A stretch of DNA of 24,064 bases, taken from assembly GCA_964564735.1 (NCBI GenBank), contig CAZMCH010000067.1, positions 1-24,064 of the forward strand, in the 5' to 3' direction. Of the stretch, positions 8,700 to 15,638 are shown piece after piece. The stretch comes from CAZMCH01 sp964564735 (GTDB lineage: Bacteria > Poribacteria > DTPJ01). Each line of letters starts with the position of its first letter. Positions within the stretch are counted from its first letter, which is position 1. A program made the translations under genes and the position numbers. Below the pieces are notes generated by a model, which worked only from the letters and a program-made list of their open reading frames with translations, was not told the DNA's origin and did not search any database.

Positions 8700-9800
8700 T
8701 TACTTAACTTTATTACTGCTAATATCGTTACCTGCCGACATTCCCAATATTTGTCGTAAGTCATCAGGATTATGCGTATAATCAAATGCAGTTTCTCTTG
8801 ATATTTTTCTCGAATTAATAAGATCCCTTAAACTTTGATTCATTGTTTGCATACCAGTTTGCTTTGATGTTTGGATAGTAGAATATAATAAATGAGTTTC
8901 ACCTCTTCTTATATTTGCCCTAATTGCAGGAGTTCCAAGCATTATTTCCTGTGCAGGGATCCTACCTTCTATGTCTATTCTCGGAATTAACCTTTGTGAA
9001 ATAACCGCCCTTAAAGTTCCGCTTAACTGCATACGAATCTGTGGTTGTTGATTAGGCATAAACATATCAACAAGCCTGTCTATAGTCTGTGGAGCATCGA
9101 CAGTATGTAAGGTAGTAAGCACTAAGTGACCAGTTTCAGCAGCTGTGATTGCCATACCAGCAGATTCTGTGTCTCGAATTTCACCAACCAAAATAACATC
9201 CGGATCTTGACGAAGAACACGTTTTAGAGCATCTGCAAAACTCTTGGTATCATTTCCAACTTCACGTTGAGTTACTATACTTTTCTTATGTGTATGAAGA
9301 TATTCAACAGGGTCTTCAATTGTAACTATGTGGCAATCTCTTTGTGAATTAACAACATCAATCATTGCAGCGAGTGTTGTTGACTTGCCACATCCAGTTG
9401 GACCTGTTAGAATGATAAGTCCCGAAGGAAGCAAAGCAAGTTCACCAAATATTTCAGGCATATTTAGCTCTTTTAAAGATGGTATTCTCGACGAAATAAC
9501 TCTAAGAGATGCACCGATAAAGCCTTTGTCTTTGTGAAGATTAACACGAAATCTACCAGCGCCTTCACATTCATAGGCAAAGTCAAATTCCCAGACATTC
9601 TCAAATTCTTCTTGCTGTTCATCTCTAATAAGTGAATAAACAAGGTTTCTTGCAGTTCTAGGATCAAGCGGATCATAATCCATATCATAGAGTTTGCCAT
9701 TGATCCTTAATAATGGTGGGCGTCCAACTTTAATATGCAAGTCAGACGCATTTCTAGCAACGGCTATTCTTAATAGATCATCCATAATAATATTTTGCAT
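8700..9800 (-). CDS. pilT: Type IV pilus retraction ATPase PilT
   Basis: A 366-residue secretion ATPase of the PilT type, the hexameric motor that depolymerises type IV pili at the inner membrane. The N-terminal PAS-like domain begins with ASDLHIKVGRPP (18-29). The core has Walker A GPTGCGKST (133-141), an Asp box with TIEDPVEY (160-167), Walker B ILVGEIRD (203-210) and a His box HLVLTTLHT (225-233). The C-terminal part has AIRANIRRGE, close to the AIRNLIRE signature that separates PilT from PilB. Length fits PilT. The ATG is preceded by AAAGGTGG at good distance. No other pil gene is nearby, which is common for pilT. PilU or another PilT paralogue is the main alternative. Confidence 0.92.
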   Translation of the reverse strand: MQNIIMDDLLRIAVARNASDLHIKVGRPPLLRINGKLYDMDYDPLDPRTARNLVYSLIRDEQQEEFENVWEFDFAYECEGAGRFRVNLHKDKGFIGASLRVISSRIPSLKELNMPEIFGELALLPSGLIILTGPTGCGKSTTLAAMIDVVNSQRDCHIVTIEDPVEYLHTHKKSIVTQREVGNDTKSFADALKRVLRQDPDVILVGEIRDTESAGMAITAAETGHLVLTTLHTVDAPQTIDRLVDMFMPNQQPQIRMQLSGTLRAVISQRLIPRIDIEGRIPAQEIMLGTPAIRANIRRGETHLLYSTIQTSKQTGMQTMNQSLRDLINSRKISRETAFDYTHNPDDLRQILGMSAGNDISSNKVK

Positions 9801-9853
9801 GTCATACCACCTTTTTCAAAGAGATAAATTGATTGTATTGATCATAAGAATTT

Positions 9854-11023
9854 CTAATCATTATCTTCTAAAAGCGAGTTTTCATTATTCTGTAAAAGCT
9901 TCTTTATGTCTAGATCAATAAGATGACCCCCTTTATATCCAGTATATTCCTTAAAAATATTCCCATTTTGATCAATTACGAATGTTGTCGGTAATTTTCC
10001 AATACCACCATAAGCAGATTTTACGCCAGTATCAGCTATTAGAATTGGATAACGGAGTCCTCTTGATTGAACAAAATCTTTAATACGTTCTGTTCCGCCT
10101 TCATCTGTTGATATTCCTATAATCACAACTTTTTCGTTCAAATATTGATTATATAAGTTGCTCAAATCATTAATTTGGCTTTGTGATTCTGGTGACCAAG
10201 ATGCCCAGAAAGTTACAATTACGATTTTCCCTTTATAATTAGATAGTTTAGTCCATTGACCATTAATATCTTGGAGATTAAAATCAGAGGCGGATTTTAC
10301 AAATTTTTGTTCTTTTGTAGGTGCGCTCTGTGTTCCCAAAGCTTCGATTTCTACTATACGAGCAACGCTATTTTCTGTTTTTATATCGCTAGTCCAGCCT
10401 CCGCCAACAGCCTCTACATCATTACTTTGGAATACTACTACTCTAATTTTATCGGTTTTTGTTGGCTCAAACTTAAATTCAATTCTTTCACCAGCAGGCT
10501 TGCGCTCAATTCCTCTGGTCGCTACGATCAAACCGCCCTGAATCTCACCTATTGTTGTCCAGCCATTTGCCTTCCATATCTGTATCCATGCCTCTTTAAT
10601 TCCATATCTTGATACAGGATATTTTTGTGAGTTTAGTGGGTAAATAACTATTCTGTTAATTATTTTATCGCCACTAAATTGAACCTCTAGCCATTCAGAG
10701 CCGTATTCCATTTTTGATCTGGGATCAAGCCTGTTCCAACCAACACTATCAGGTCTGCGTCTTGTAAAGCGTGCTTCCCAACCTTCACCATTATCCCATT
10801 CCTCTGATGAAGTAATGCCATTAATTACTGAGTAGAGATTACGCCCGGGAGTATAGTTTGAGGCTGTTACAGTTGCACCATTTTTGGCAAGAGCATAGTT
10901 AATTCCAGAGCTTGTTCCAAAATTCCTAAAAACTGCACAACCAGAAAAAACAAGGAAAATAGAAACCAAAACATAAAAAAATAAAAGATATTTTGCCATA
11001 AAATTTTTATATTTAAACTTCAT
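9854..11023 (-). CDS. Lipoprotein: discoidin-like domain plus Cys-less thioredoxin fold
   Basis: A 389-residue exported lipoprotein. Residues 1-28 form a Lys-rich, hydrophobic signal ending VFSGC (Cys29, near-canonical lipobox). Residues 42-230 resemble an F5/8 type C (discoidin/galactose-binding) domain. Residues 246-380 form a thioredoxin/TlpA-type fold: FNLQDINGQWTKLSNYKGK, VTFWASWSPES, then the conserved cis-Pro loop GKLPTTFVID (Pro345). The catalytic WCxxC is here WSPES (276-280): both cysteines are serine, and Cys29 is the only cysteine in the protein, so classical thiol redox chemistry is not possible. The ATG overlaps the end of the upstream oxidoreductase gene by 11 bases, arguing for coupling; an ATG-less extension and a later ATG at 10999 lack ribosome sites. 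A paralogous discoidin-like lipoprotein lies at 22173-22874. Confidence 0.8.
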   Translation of the reverse strand: MKFKYKNFMAKYLLFFYVLVSIFLVFSGCAVFRNFGTSSGINYALAKNGATVTASNYTPGRNLYSVINGITSSEEWDNGEGWEARFTRRRPDSVGWNRLDPRSKMEYGSEWLEVQFSGDKIINRIVIYPLNSQKYPVSRYGIKEAWIQIWKANGWTTIGEIQGGLIVATRGIERKPAGERIEFKFEPTKTDKIRVVVFQSNDVEAVGGGWTSDIKTENSVARIVEIEALGTQSAPTKEQKFVKSASDFNLQDINGQWTKLSNYKGKIVIVTFWASWSPESQSQINDLSNLYNQYLNEKVVIIGISTDEGGTERIKDFVQSRGLRYPILIADTGVKSAYGGIGKLPTTFVIDQNGNIFKEYTGYKGGHLIDLDIKKLLQNNENSLLEDND

Positions 11024-12242
11024 CGTATCCGATCTCTTTCCATACTTGATGTGCATAAGCTATAGCTTCATCACTTGGTTTTATCCATCCCTTTATACTT
11101 GGAGGAGGTTGATTCGGTGCTGAGTCTTCTGGAAAAGGCGACCAATTGTCATTTTCATATTCTTTGCGTTTTGAATCTTTATGAAAATCTGGAATCTCAA
11201 AAGGCGCACCGTTATTTAGACAAGAACGCCATGCCTGAATACCGACCATCGCCATCTCAACACCACGATATACATCAAAATAGGGATACTCATTCTTGCG
11301 TATTGCATCCGCAAAGTGATATGTAGTGAAGAAATCACCTCCGCCATGTCCTGCTTGTCTTGCTTCTTCTGCGTGATAGGGAAAATCTGGTGCGTATATT
11401 TTCTCTGGTTCTTCTCCTTCTTTCATTTCCCATGGTTCATGCACGATTCTTAATGCTCCATGATTGCCTGTTCGGAGATTTTCCATAAGCCCTCTAGTGC
11501 CATGAATACGATACCAGATACTATGCCCGCGCATTACTATACCCATGATACGAACAACTGATTCATTATTCATCCTGCACAAAATCACAGATCCGGGGTC
11601 CCCCATCTTAACAGTAAGCCTTTTTCTATCATCTTCAAAAGGTGGAATTGATAAAGCATTAACATAAATGGGATGCGTATCTGTAACAAACATAATCGGC
11701 GCAAGCGCATGTGAACAATAGTATGTTGATGGTATCCTATTACGCCAATGATTCATTCCCGGTGAAATTGCATTAACGGTTCTGTCATCCATTGGATGAT
11801 TATATTCACCTTCGCCATATTGCATCTCACCGATTTCTCCAGACTGATAAAGCCTTCGCATTTCTTGATTATATGCAAAATAAGGGTAATTTTCCGCAAA
11901 AACATATATTTTTCCGCTTTTTTCCACAGCACGAACAAGCGCAACGCCCTCCGCAGGAGTTTTACAAGCCATCGTTTCACTCATAACATGCTTGCCTGCT
12001 TCTAGTGCTTTTATTGCAAATGGTGCGTGTTGATGGAAAAAATTTGCCAATATAACCGCATCCAAATCATGCTCAAGAAATTTATCATAATCAGTATAAG
12101 TAGCAACATTATATTGTTTTCCGACTTCTAAAAGCCTAGCTTCTCTGTTATCACAAAGTGCAACTAACTCCATACCGACAAATTTTGCACCGTTAGCAAA
12201 TGAAAGCCCTCTCCCAATACCGATAACACCAACACGTATCAT
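11013..12242 (-). CDS. Gfo/Idh/MocA-like oxidoreductase with altered EKP motif
   Basis: A 409-residue Gfo/Idh/MocA family protein. The Rossmann loop is VGVIGIGRGLSFANG (4-18) and the second strand ends in ALCDNRE (28-34) with an Asp expected to favour NAD. The usual EKP motif is SETM (88-91): Glu is kept but Lys and Pro are replaced by Thr90 and Met91. The large C-terminal part has NHPMDDRT, YYCSHALAPIM and HGGGDFFTTYHFADAI, typical of the longer branch of the family. An AAAGGA site precedes the ATG. It lies 13 bases after the nucleotidyltransferase gene and overlaps the following lipoprotein gene by 11 bases. Substrate unknown; catalysis may differ from EKP-containing relatives. Confidence 0.8.
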   Translation of the reverse strand: MIRVGVIGIGRGLSFANGAKFVGMELVALCDNREARLLEVGKQYNVATYTDYDKFLEHDLDAVILANFFHQHAPFAIKALEAGKHVMSETMACKTPAEGVALVRAVEKSGKIYVFAENYPYFAYNQEMRRLYQSGEIGEMQYGEGEYNHPMDDRTVNAISPGMNHWRNRIPSTYYCSHALAPIMFVTDTHPIYVNALSIPPFEDDRKRLTVKMGDPGSVILCRMNNESVVRIMGIVMRGHSIWYRIHGTRGLMENLRTGNHGALRIVHEPWEMKEGEEPEKIYAPDFPYHAEEARQAGHGGGDFFTTYHFADAIRKNEYPYFDVYRGVEMAMVGIQAWRSCLNNGAPFEIPDFHKDSKRKEYENDNWSPFPEDSAPNQPPPSIKGWIKPSDEAIAYAHQVWKEIGYDEV

Positions 12243-12255
12243 AATTCTTTCCTTT

Positions 12256-12585
12256 CTATATAAGTTTTATGCCCTTTGTTTTTATTTCCCAAGCCAAAGG
12301 ATTCTCGTCACGAAAATCTTCAGGAAGAAAACCGATAACCTCCATGCGGACATCAATTCTATTTGCAATCATATTTAAATTGCACCAATCATCTATGCTA
12401 TCGCCAGACAAGTCATCAGATATAATTGCAATATCAATATCACTATCTCTATGAGCAGTCCCACAAGCTTGTGAACCATACAAATAGGCTGAGTTTATGT
12501 TCATTCCATTTGATTTTAAAATTCCTAACAAAGTTTCAATTTTATCAATTAGTTCTCTGATTGCTTCAGTTTTGACAGCACCCAT
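12256..12585 (-). CDS. Minimal nucleotidyltransferase (MNT) domain protein, partner of HEPN gene
   Basis: A 109-residue protein of the DNA polymerase beta-like nucleotidyltransferase superfamily, minimal (MNT) type. The core motif is LYGSQACGTAHRDSDIDIAII (beginning at residue 35), with the Gly37-Ser38 pair and catalytic Asp49 and Asp51; a third acidic residue is likely in RIDVRMEVI (77-83). The start is supported by AAAGGA about nine bases upstream, and the gene overlaps the end of the upstream HEPN reading frame by 37 bases. In HEPN-MNT pairs the MNT protein often neutralises or modifies the HEPN ribonuclease-type partner, giving toxin-antitoxin or related functions. Here the active-site residues are kept while the HEPN gene is damaged. 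Confidence 0.82.
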   Translation of the reverse strand: MGAVKTEAIRELIDKIETLLGILKSNGMNINSAYLYGSQACGTAHRDSDIDIAIISDDLSGDSIDDWCNLNMIANRIDVRMEVIGFLPEDFRDENPLAWEIKTKGIKLI

Positions 12586-12941
12586 TTTGCCATTTCCTTT
12601 ATTTTGCCAATTTCATTTTTGGAAAATTCTTTGGTATATTTTTCTTTTGCTAATTTGCGATTTTTTGGATAACGAGTAATGAGATTGTAATCTGTGATTA
12701 TGGTTAATATTCTTCTTTCGTAATCTGAAAGCACTAATCCAAATCGTTCAGCCAATAAAACAAGATTATGTGTTAGAGGAGCATGTTCTTGTGTTACCTC
12801 AACTACAAGGGCTTTCAGCAGTTTTTCAAGATAAAGTGAATAGGGCATACTTATAATCTCCACTTTCAAATAGATGATCAACTACAGGCAAATCTTCTTC
12901 TGCTGAATCAAGCCATACTGGACGACTTCATCAATATTCAT
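12549..12941 (-). pseudogene. HEPN domain protein gene broken by two frameshifts
   Basis: The readable 3' part (open from about 12881) encodes SLYLEKLLKALVVE, EHAPLTHNLVLLAERFG and YNLITRYP, a clear HEPN-domain core. The usual N-terminal helix is missing from that frame but is present upstream. An ATG at 12941, with GAGAAGG nine bases before it and four bases after the paaK stop, opens MNIDEVVQY. A one-base loss near 12915 then shifts the frame (the other frame reads LDSAEEDLPVVDHLFESGDY), and a second loss near 12838, which I estimate at eight bases, returns to the original frame just before SLYLEK. The two losses sum to nine bases. A shortened product from an internal start near 12848 is possible but would lack the first HEPN helix. 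Its partner MNT gene overlaps its 3' end. A sequencing error could explain the one-base loss more easily than the larger one. Confidence 0.72.
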
Positions 12942-12944
12942 AGA

Positions 12945-14240
12945 TCAAGCCTTCTCTCTTTTATCAATTACACGAATAGCTTTTCCTTCTGCCCTTTTTA
13001 TAGCACCGGGCTGGACAAGATTGACTCTTGGTGTAAAGAGTATTTCATCCCTTAACGCTTCTGCAATGCGCTTCCTCAGATTCTCATATATTCTCATATC
13101 ATCTGCAGGAGTAAGCACCTCAACCTCAACAGTAAGGTCGTCCATGTGTTCCCTTGTTTCCAAAATTATTTGATAATTTCTACCAATTTCGGGAAATTTC
13201 ATCAAGACTGTTTCAACCTGTATTGGGAACATATTTACACCTTTAATGATAAGCATATCATCGTCACGACCTTTTATGCGTGATATTCGGCGATGTGTTC
13301 GTCCACATGGGCATAAATCTTTATAAATGCTTGCAAGGTCTCTTGTCCTATATCTGAGCAATGGCATACCTTCACGATTTATAGTTGTAAAAACTATCTC
13401 ACCTTCCTCGCCATCTGGCAATGGTTGAAGTGTTCGTGGATCGATAATCTCTATAATAAAGCTATCCTCCCAGACATGCAAACCATTTTTTTCAGGACAC
13501 TCAAATGCAACTCCGGGACCGCACATTTCAGAAAGCCCATAAGAGTTAAAAGCCTTTATATCATAGCTTTCTTCTATCTTTTTTCTCATTTCTTCCGAAT
13601 GAGGTTCTGCACCAATAAAGGCAAGGCGCAATTTTACATCTTTCTTTGGATCAAGATTCATTTCCTCAAAAACATCCAATAAATGCAAGGCATAGCTTGG
13701 GAGTATATGAACTGCTGTTGTCTCAAATTCCCTCATAAGTGCAATTTGACGTTGGCTATTGCCCGGTCCGCTTGGGATAATCATCATACCGATTTTCTCT
13801 GCCCCATAGTGAAATCCTAATCCTCCAGTAAAAAGACCATAGCCCATAGTGTTTTGAAATACATCGCTTTTTCTTGCGCCTGTCATATACATAGAGCGAG
13901 CTACAAGGTTTGCCCAATTATTAATATCGTTCAATGTATGAAAAACAACGGTTGCTCTGCCTGTTGTTCCTGATGATGAGTGCATCCTTACGATTTCATC
14001 TCTTGGAACTGCAAGAAAACCATAAGGGTAATGCTCTCTCAAATCATTTTTTGTTGTAAAAGGGAGTTTCTGTATATCTTCCAAAACTTTGACATCCGAT
14101 GGATTAAAGCCTATGTCTTTGAAAAGCTGTTTATAATACGGGGTTGAATTTGCTCTGATTAATGTTGTCCTTAACCGATCAAGCTGTAGTTCCTTCATCT
14201 CCGAAATACTCATTGTCTCTATATCTTTTTCCCAAAACAT
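12945..14240 (-). CDS. paaK: Phenylacetate-CoA ligase family protein
   Basis: A 431-residue adenylate-forming enzyme of the PaaK type, which activates phenylacetate or a related aryl acid with ATP and CoA in the cytoplasm. The P-loop is HSSSGTTGRATVV (87-99), the second nucleotide motif is NSYGLSEMCGPG (232-243), the ribose-binding region is LLRYRTRDL (294-302, Asp301), the hinge is GRDDDMLIIKG (324-334), and the C-terminal catalytic Lys lies in KRAEGKAIRV. Length is normal for the family (about 430-440). GGAGG precedes the ATG by seven to eight bases, and a strong promoter lies at 14290-14318. No other phenylacetate genes or indolepyruvate oxidoreductase genes are in the window, so the natural acid cannot be inferred from context. 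Confidence 0.92.
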   Translation of the reverse strand: MFWEKDIETMSISEMKELQLDRLRTTLIRANSTPYYKQLFKDIGFNPSDVKVLEDIQKLPFTTKNDLREHYPYGFLAVPRDEIVRMHSSSGTTGRATVVFHTLNDINNWANLVARSMYMTGARKSDVFQNTMGYGLFTGGLGFHYGAEKIGMMIIPSGPGNSQRQIALMREFETTAVHILPSYALHLLDVFEEMNLDPKKDVKLRLAFIGAEPHSEEMRKKIEESYDIKAFNSYGLSEMCGPGVAFECPEKNGLHVWEDSFIIEIIDPRTLQPLPDGEEGEIVFTTINREGMPLLRYRTRDLASIYKDLCPCGRTHRRISRIKGRDDDMLIIKGVNMFPIQVETVLMKFPEIGRNYQIILETREHMDDLTVEVEVLTPADDMRIYENLRKRIAEALRDEILFTPRVNLVQPGAIKRAEGKAIRVIDKREKA

Positions 14241-14289
14241 AGCCTATCCTCCAATTATTGACTTATTCTATATATCTAAATCTTTGGAA

Positions 14290-14318
14290 ATAATAAACTA
14301 GCTAGTTATTAATGTCAA
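14290..14318 (-). promoter_or_regulatory. Promoter of paaK with palindromic operator in the spacer
   Basis: On the minus strand, a perfect TTGACA -35 box (14318-14313) and TATTAT -10 box (14295-14290) are separated by exactly 17 bases. The spacer contains the perfect palindrome ACTAGCTAGT, extended by TAATA/TATTA with one extra A, covering 14291-14311 and running into the -10 box. Transcription would begin near 14283, leaving a leader of about 43 bases. A dimeric repressor binding here would block RNA polymerase. Confidence 0.72.
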
Positions 14319-14410
14319 GTCCAAACATATCATATTAATCCAAGTATAATTTTTATGTCCAGAAACAACTCAAGCTGATTTTTGATTGACCCAAAACTGG
14401 AATGAACCCC

Positions 14411-14439
14411 TTGAAATGGACAGTCAGATAAGATAGTAT
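14411..14439 (+). promoter_or_regulatory. Candidate promoter for the leader ORF and murQ
   Basis: TTGAAA (14411-14416) and TAGTAT (14434-14439) are spaced by 17 bases, giving a start near 14446 and a leader of about 90 bases before the small ORF. An imperfect inverted repeat, CCTTGAAATGG and CCATCAAGG, flanks the boxes. The region between this and the paaK promoter (14319-14410) contains nothing recognised with confidence. Confidence 0.4.
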
Positions 14440-14537
14440 ATATCCATCAAGGAAGACTTGAATAATTCCAATCATCATAGAGATGATAGTAGGGTTTGGT
14501 CATTTATTCAATACATATTATACAAGGAGTGATATAC

Positions 14538-14612
14538 ATGATAACGACCGTCGTAACAGTAAATAGTCAGATTGAAGAACGAGTTAAAGATAAACTGATT
14601 GAGGATAAATAA
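14538..14612 (+). CDS. 24-residue leader peptide ORF coupled to murQ
   Basis: A short ORF begins MITTVVTVNSQ and ends KLIEDK, with a strong AAGGAG ribosome site eight bases before the ATG. Its TAA shares an A with the murQ ATG (TAATG), so ribosomes finishing it could restart on murQ; murQ also has its own GAGG site inside this ORF. The peptide has a Thr/Val-rich start and a charged end; no signal or regulatory codon run is evident. It may be a leader for translational coupling, or the remains of a longer gene. No family recognised. Confidence 0.45.
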   Translation: MITTVVTVNSQIEERVKDKLIEDK

Positions 14613-15523
14613 TGTCAAACCAAGATGATCTTGCAAGCCTTATAACAGAACAGCGAAACGAAAATTCGTTTAATATTGACTCAAAGTCAGTAGAGGAAAT
14701 CATAGAAATATTTAATAACGAAGATCAAAAGGCTGTCAACGCTGTTATAAGAGAAAAAGAAAATATAGCGAAAGCTGTCAACATAATCGTAGATGCTTTT
14801 AAGAATGGTGGACGGCTTTTTTATGTCGGTGCTGGAACAAGCGGAAGGCTTGGTGTTCTTGATTCTGCTGAATGTCCACCTACTTTTGGTGTTGGTAGAG
14901 AACTTGTGCAGGGCATAATTGCAGGTGGGAACGAGGCACTTGTTAGGTCAATAGAAGGTGCTGAAGATAGAGCAGAAGATGGCGCATCTGCTATCAGGGA
15001 TAGAAGCGTTACAGCAAAAGATGTTGTTGTCGGTATTGCAAGCAGTGGAAGGACTCCTTATGTTATCGGTGCATTGCAGGAGGCAAAAAAAATCGGAGCA
15101 AAAACGGTCTTTTTATTATGCAATCCTTTAAGAAAAGAGATGCCTTTTATTGATGTGTTTATAACTCCGATAGTTGGTCCTGAAATAATCACTGGATCAA
15201 CAAGGCTTAAAGCGGGAACTGCAACAAAGCTAATTTTGAATATGCTTTCTAGTATATCAATGATAAAGATAGGCAAGGTTTATAATAACCTTATGGTTGA
15301 TGTTCAGGCATGGAACGAAAAATTAGCTGATAGGTCAGAAAGATTAATCGTTGAACTAGGCAAAGTTGACAGAAATAAAGCAAGGGAATTGCTCAAAATG
15401 TCAAAGGGAAGCGCAAAAATTGCTATCGTTATGGCAAGACGAAATGTTAGTTATGATGAAGCGATAAGTCTTTTAAATGAAAATGATGGCTTTTTGAGAA
15501 ATATAGTTGACTCAGAAATCTGA
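14612..15523 (+). CDS. murQ: N-acetylmuramic acid 6-phosphate etherase
   Basis: A 303-residue SIS-domain enzyme that cleaves the lactyl ether of N-acetylmuramate 6-phosphate to give GlcNAc-6-phosphate and D-lactate in peptidoglycan recycling. The signature AGTSGRLGVLDSAECPPTFG spans residues 74-93 and includes catalytic Glu87; the second catalytic acid is Glu118 in IEGAEDR. The N-terminus (LITEQRNENSFNID) and the SIS strand with GIASSGRTPYV are typical, and length matches the family. GAGG lies eight bases before the ATG. No MurNAc transporter, kinase (AnmK) or NagA/NagK gene is in the window, so the source of the substrate is not shown. Confidence 0.95.
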   Translation: MSNQDDLASLITEQRNENSFNIDSKSVEEIIEIFNNEDQKAVNAVIREKENIAKAVNIIVDAFKNGGRLFYVGAGTSGRLGVLDSAECPPTFGVGRELVQGIIAGGNEALVRSIEGAEDRAEDGASAIRDRSVTAKDVVVGIASSGRTPYVIGALQEAKKIGAKTVFLLCNPLRKEMPFIDVFITPIVGPEIITGSTRLKAGTATKLILNMLSSISMIKIGKVYNNLMVDVQAWNEKLADRSERLIVELGKVDRNKARELLKMSKGSAKIAIVMARRNVSYDEAISLLNENDGFLRNIVDSEI

Positions 15524-15620
15524 TATTTCGGTTTCAGTAATTTGAAGTTATAGGATTTAAAAGCCTAAAAGAACGTCATAAAATCTTTAATTCTAATCTA
15601 AAGATTTAAATAACTTATAT

Positions 15621-15636
15621 TGGCATAATAATTGCA
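15621..15636 (+). promoter_or_regulatory. Candidate extended -10 promoter (sigma-54 look-alike) at the methyltransferase gene
   Basis: TGGCATAAT (15621-15629) reads as an extended -10 element (TGn before CATAAT), which would start transcription at about 15636-15639, on top of the ATG at 15639, giving an almost leaderless mRNA. The same bases also fit a sigma-54 pattern, TGGCAT-N5-TTGCA, but that would start transcription inside the gene. No Shine-Dalgarno sequence precedes the ATG, which favours the leaderless reading. Confidence 0.35.
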
Positions 15637-15638
15637 AG

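Noticed and set aside
8700..9800. A type IV pilus locus
   Set aside because: Only pilT is present; neighbours are unrelated.
10256..10612. 118-codon plus-strand ORF opposite the thioredoxin-fold lipoprotein
   Set aside because: Antisense shadow with no ribosome site and low-complexity Cys/Phe/Tyr composition.
12945..14240. A phenylacetate degradation cluster around paaK
   Set aside because: No paaABCDE, paaG, paaZ or indolepyruvate oxidoreductase genes are in the window; paaK stands alone.
14370..14425. Sequence TGACCCAAAACTGG and CCCCTTGAAATGGACAGTC, resembling IS3-type element ends
   Set aside because: Only short similarity from memory, with no transposase, no second end and no target duplication; could equally be promoter sequence.
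15621..15636. Sigma-54 promoter
   Set aside because: The implied transcription start would lie after the start codon, and no enhancer-binding regulator is nearby; an extended -10 reading fits better.
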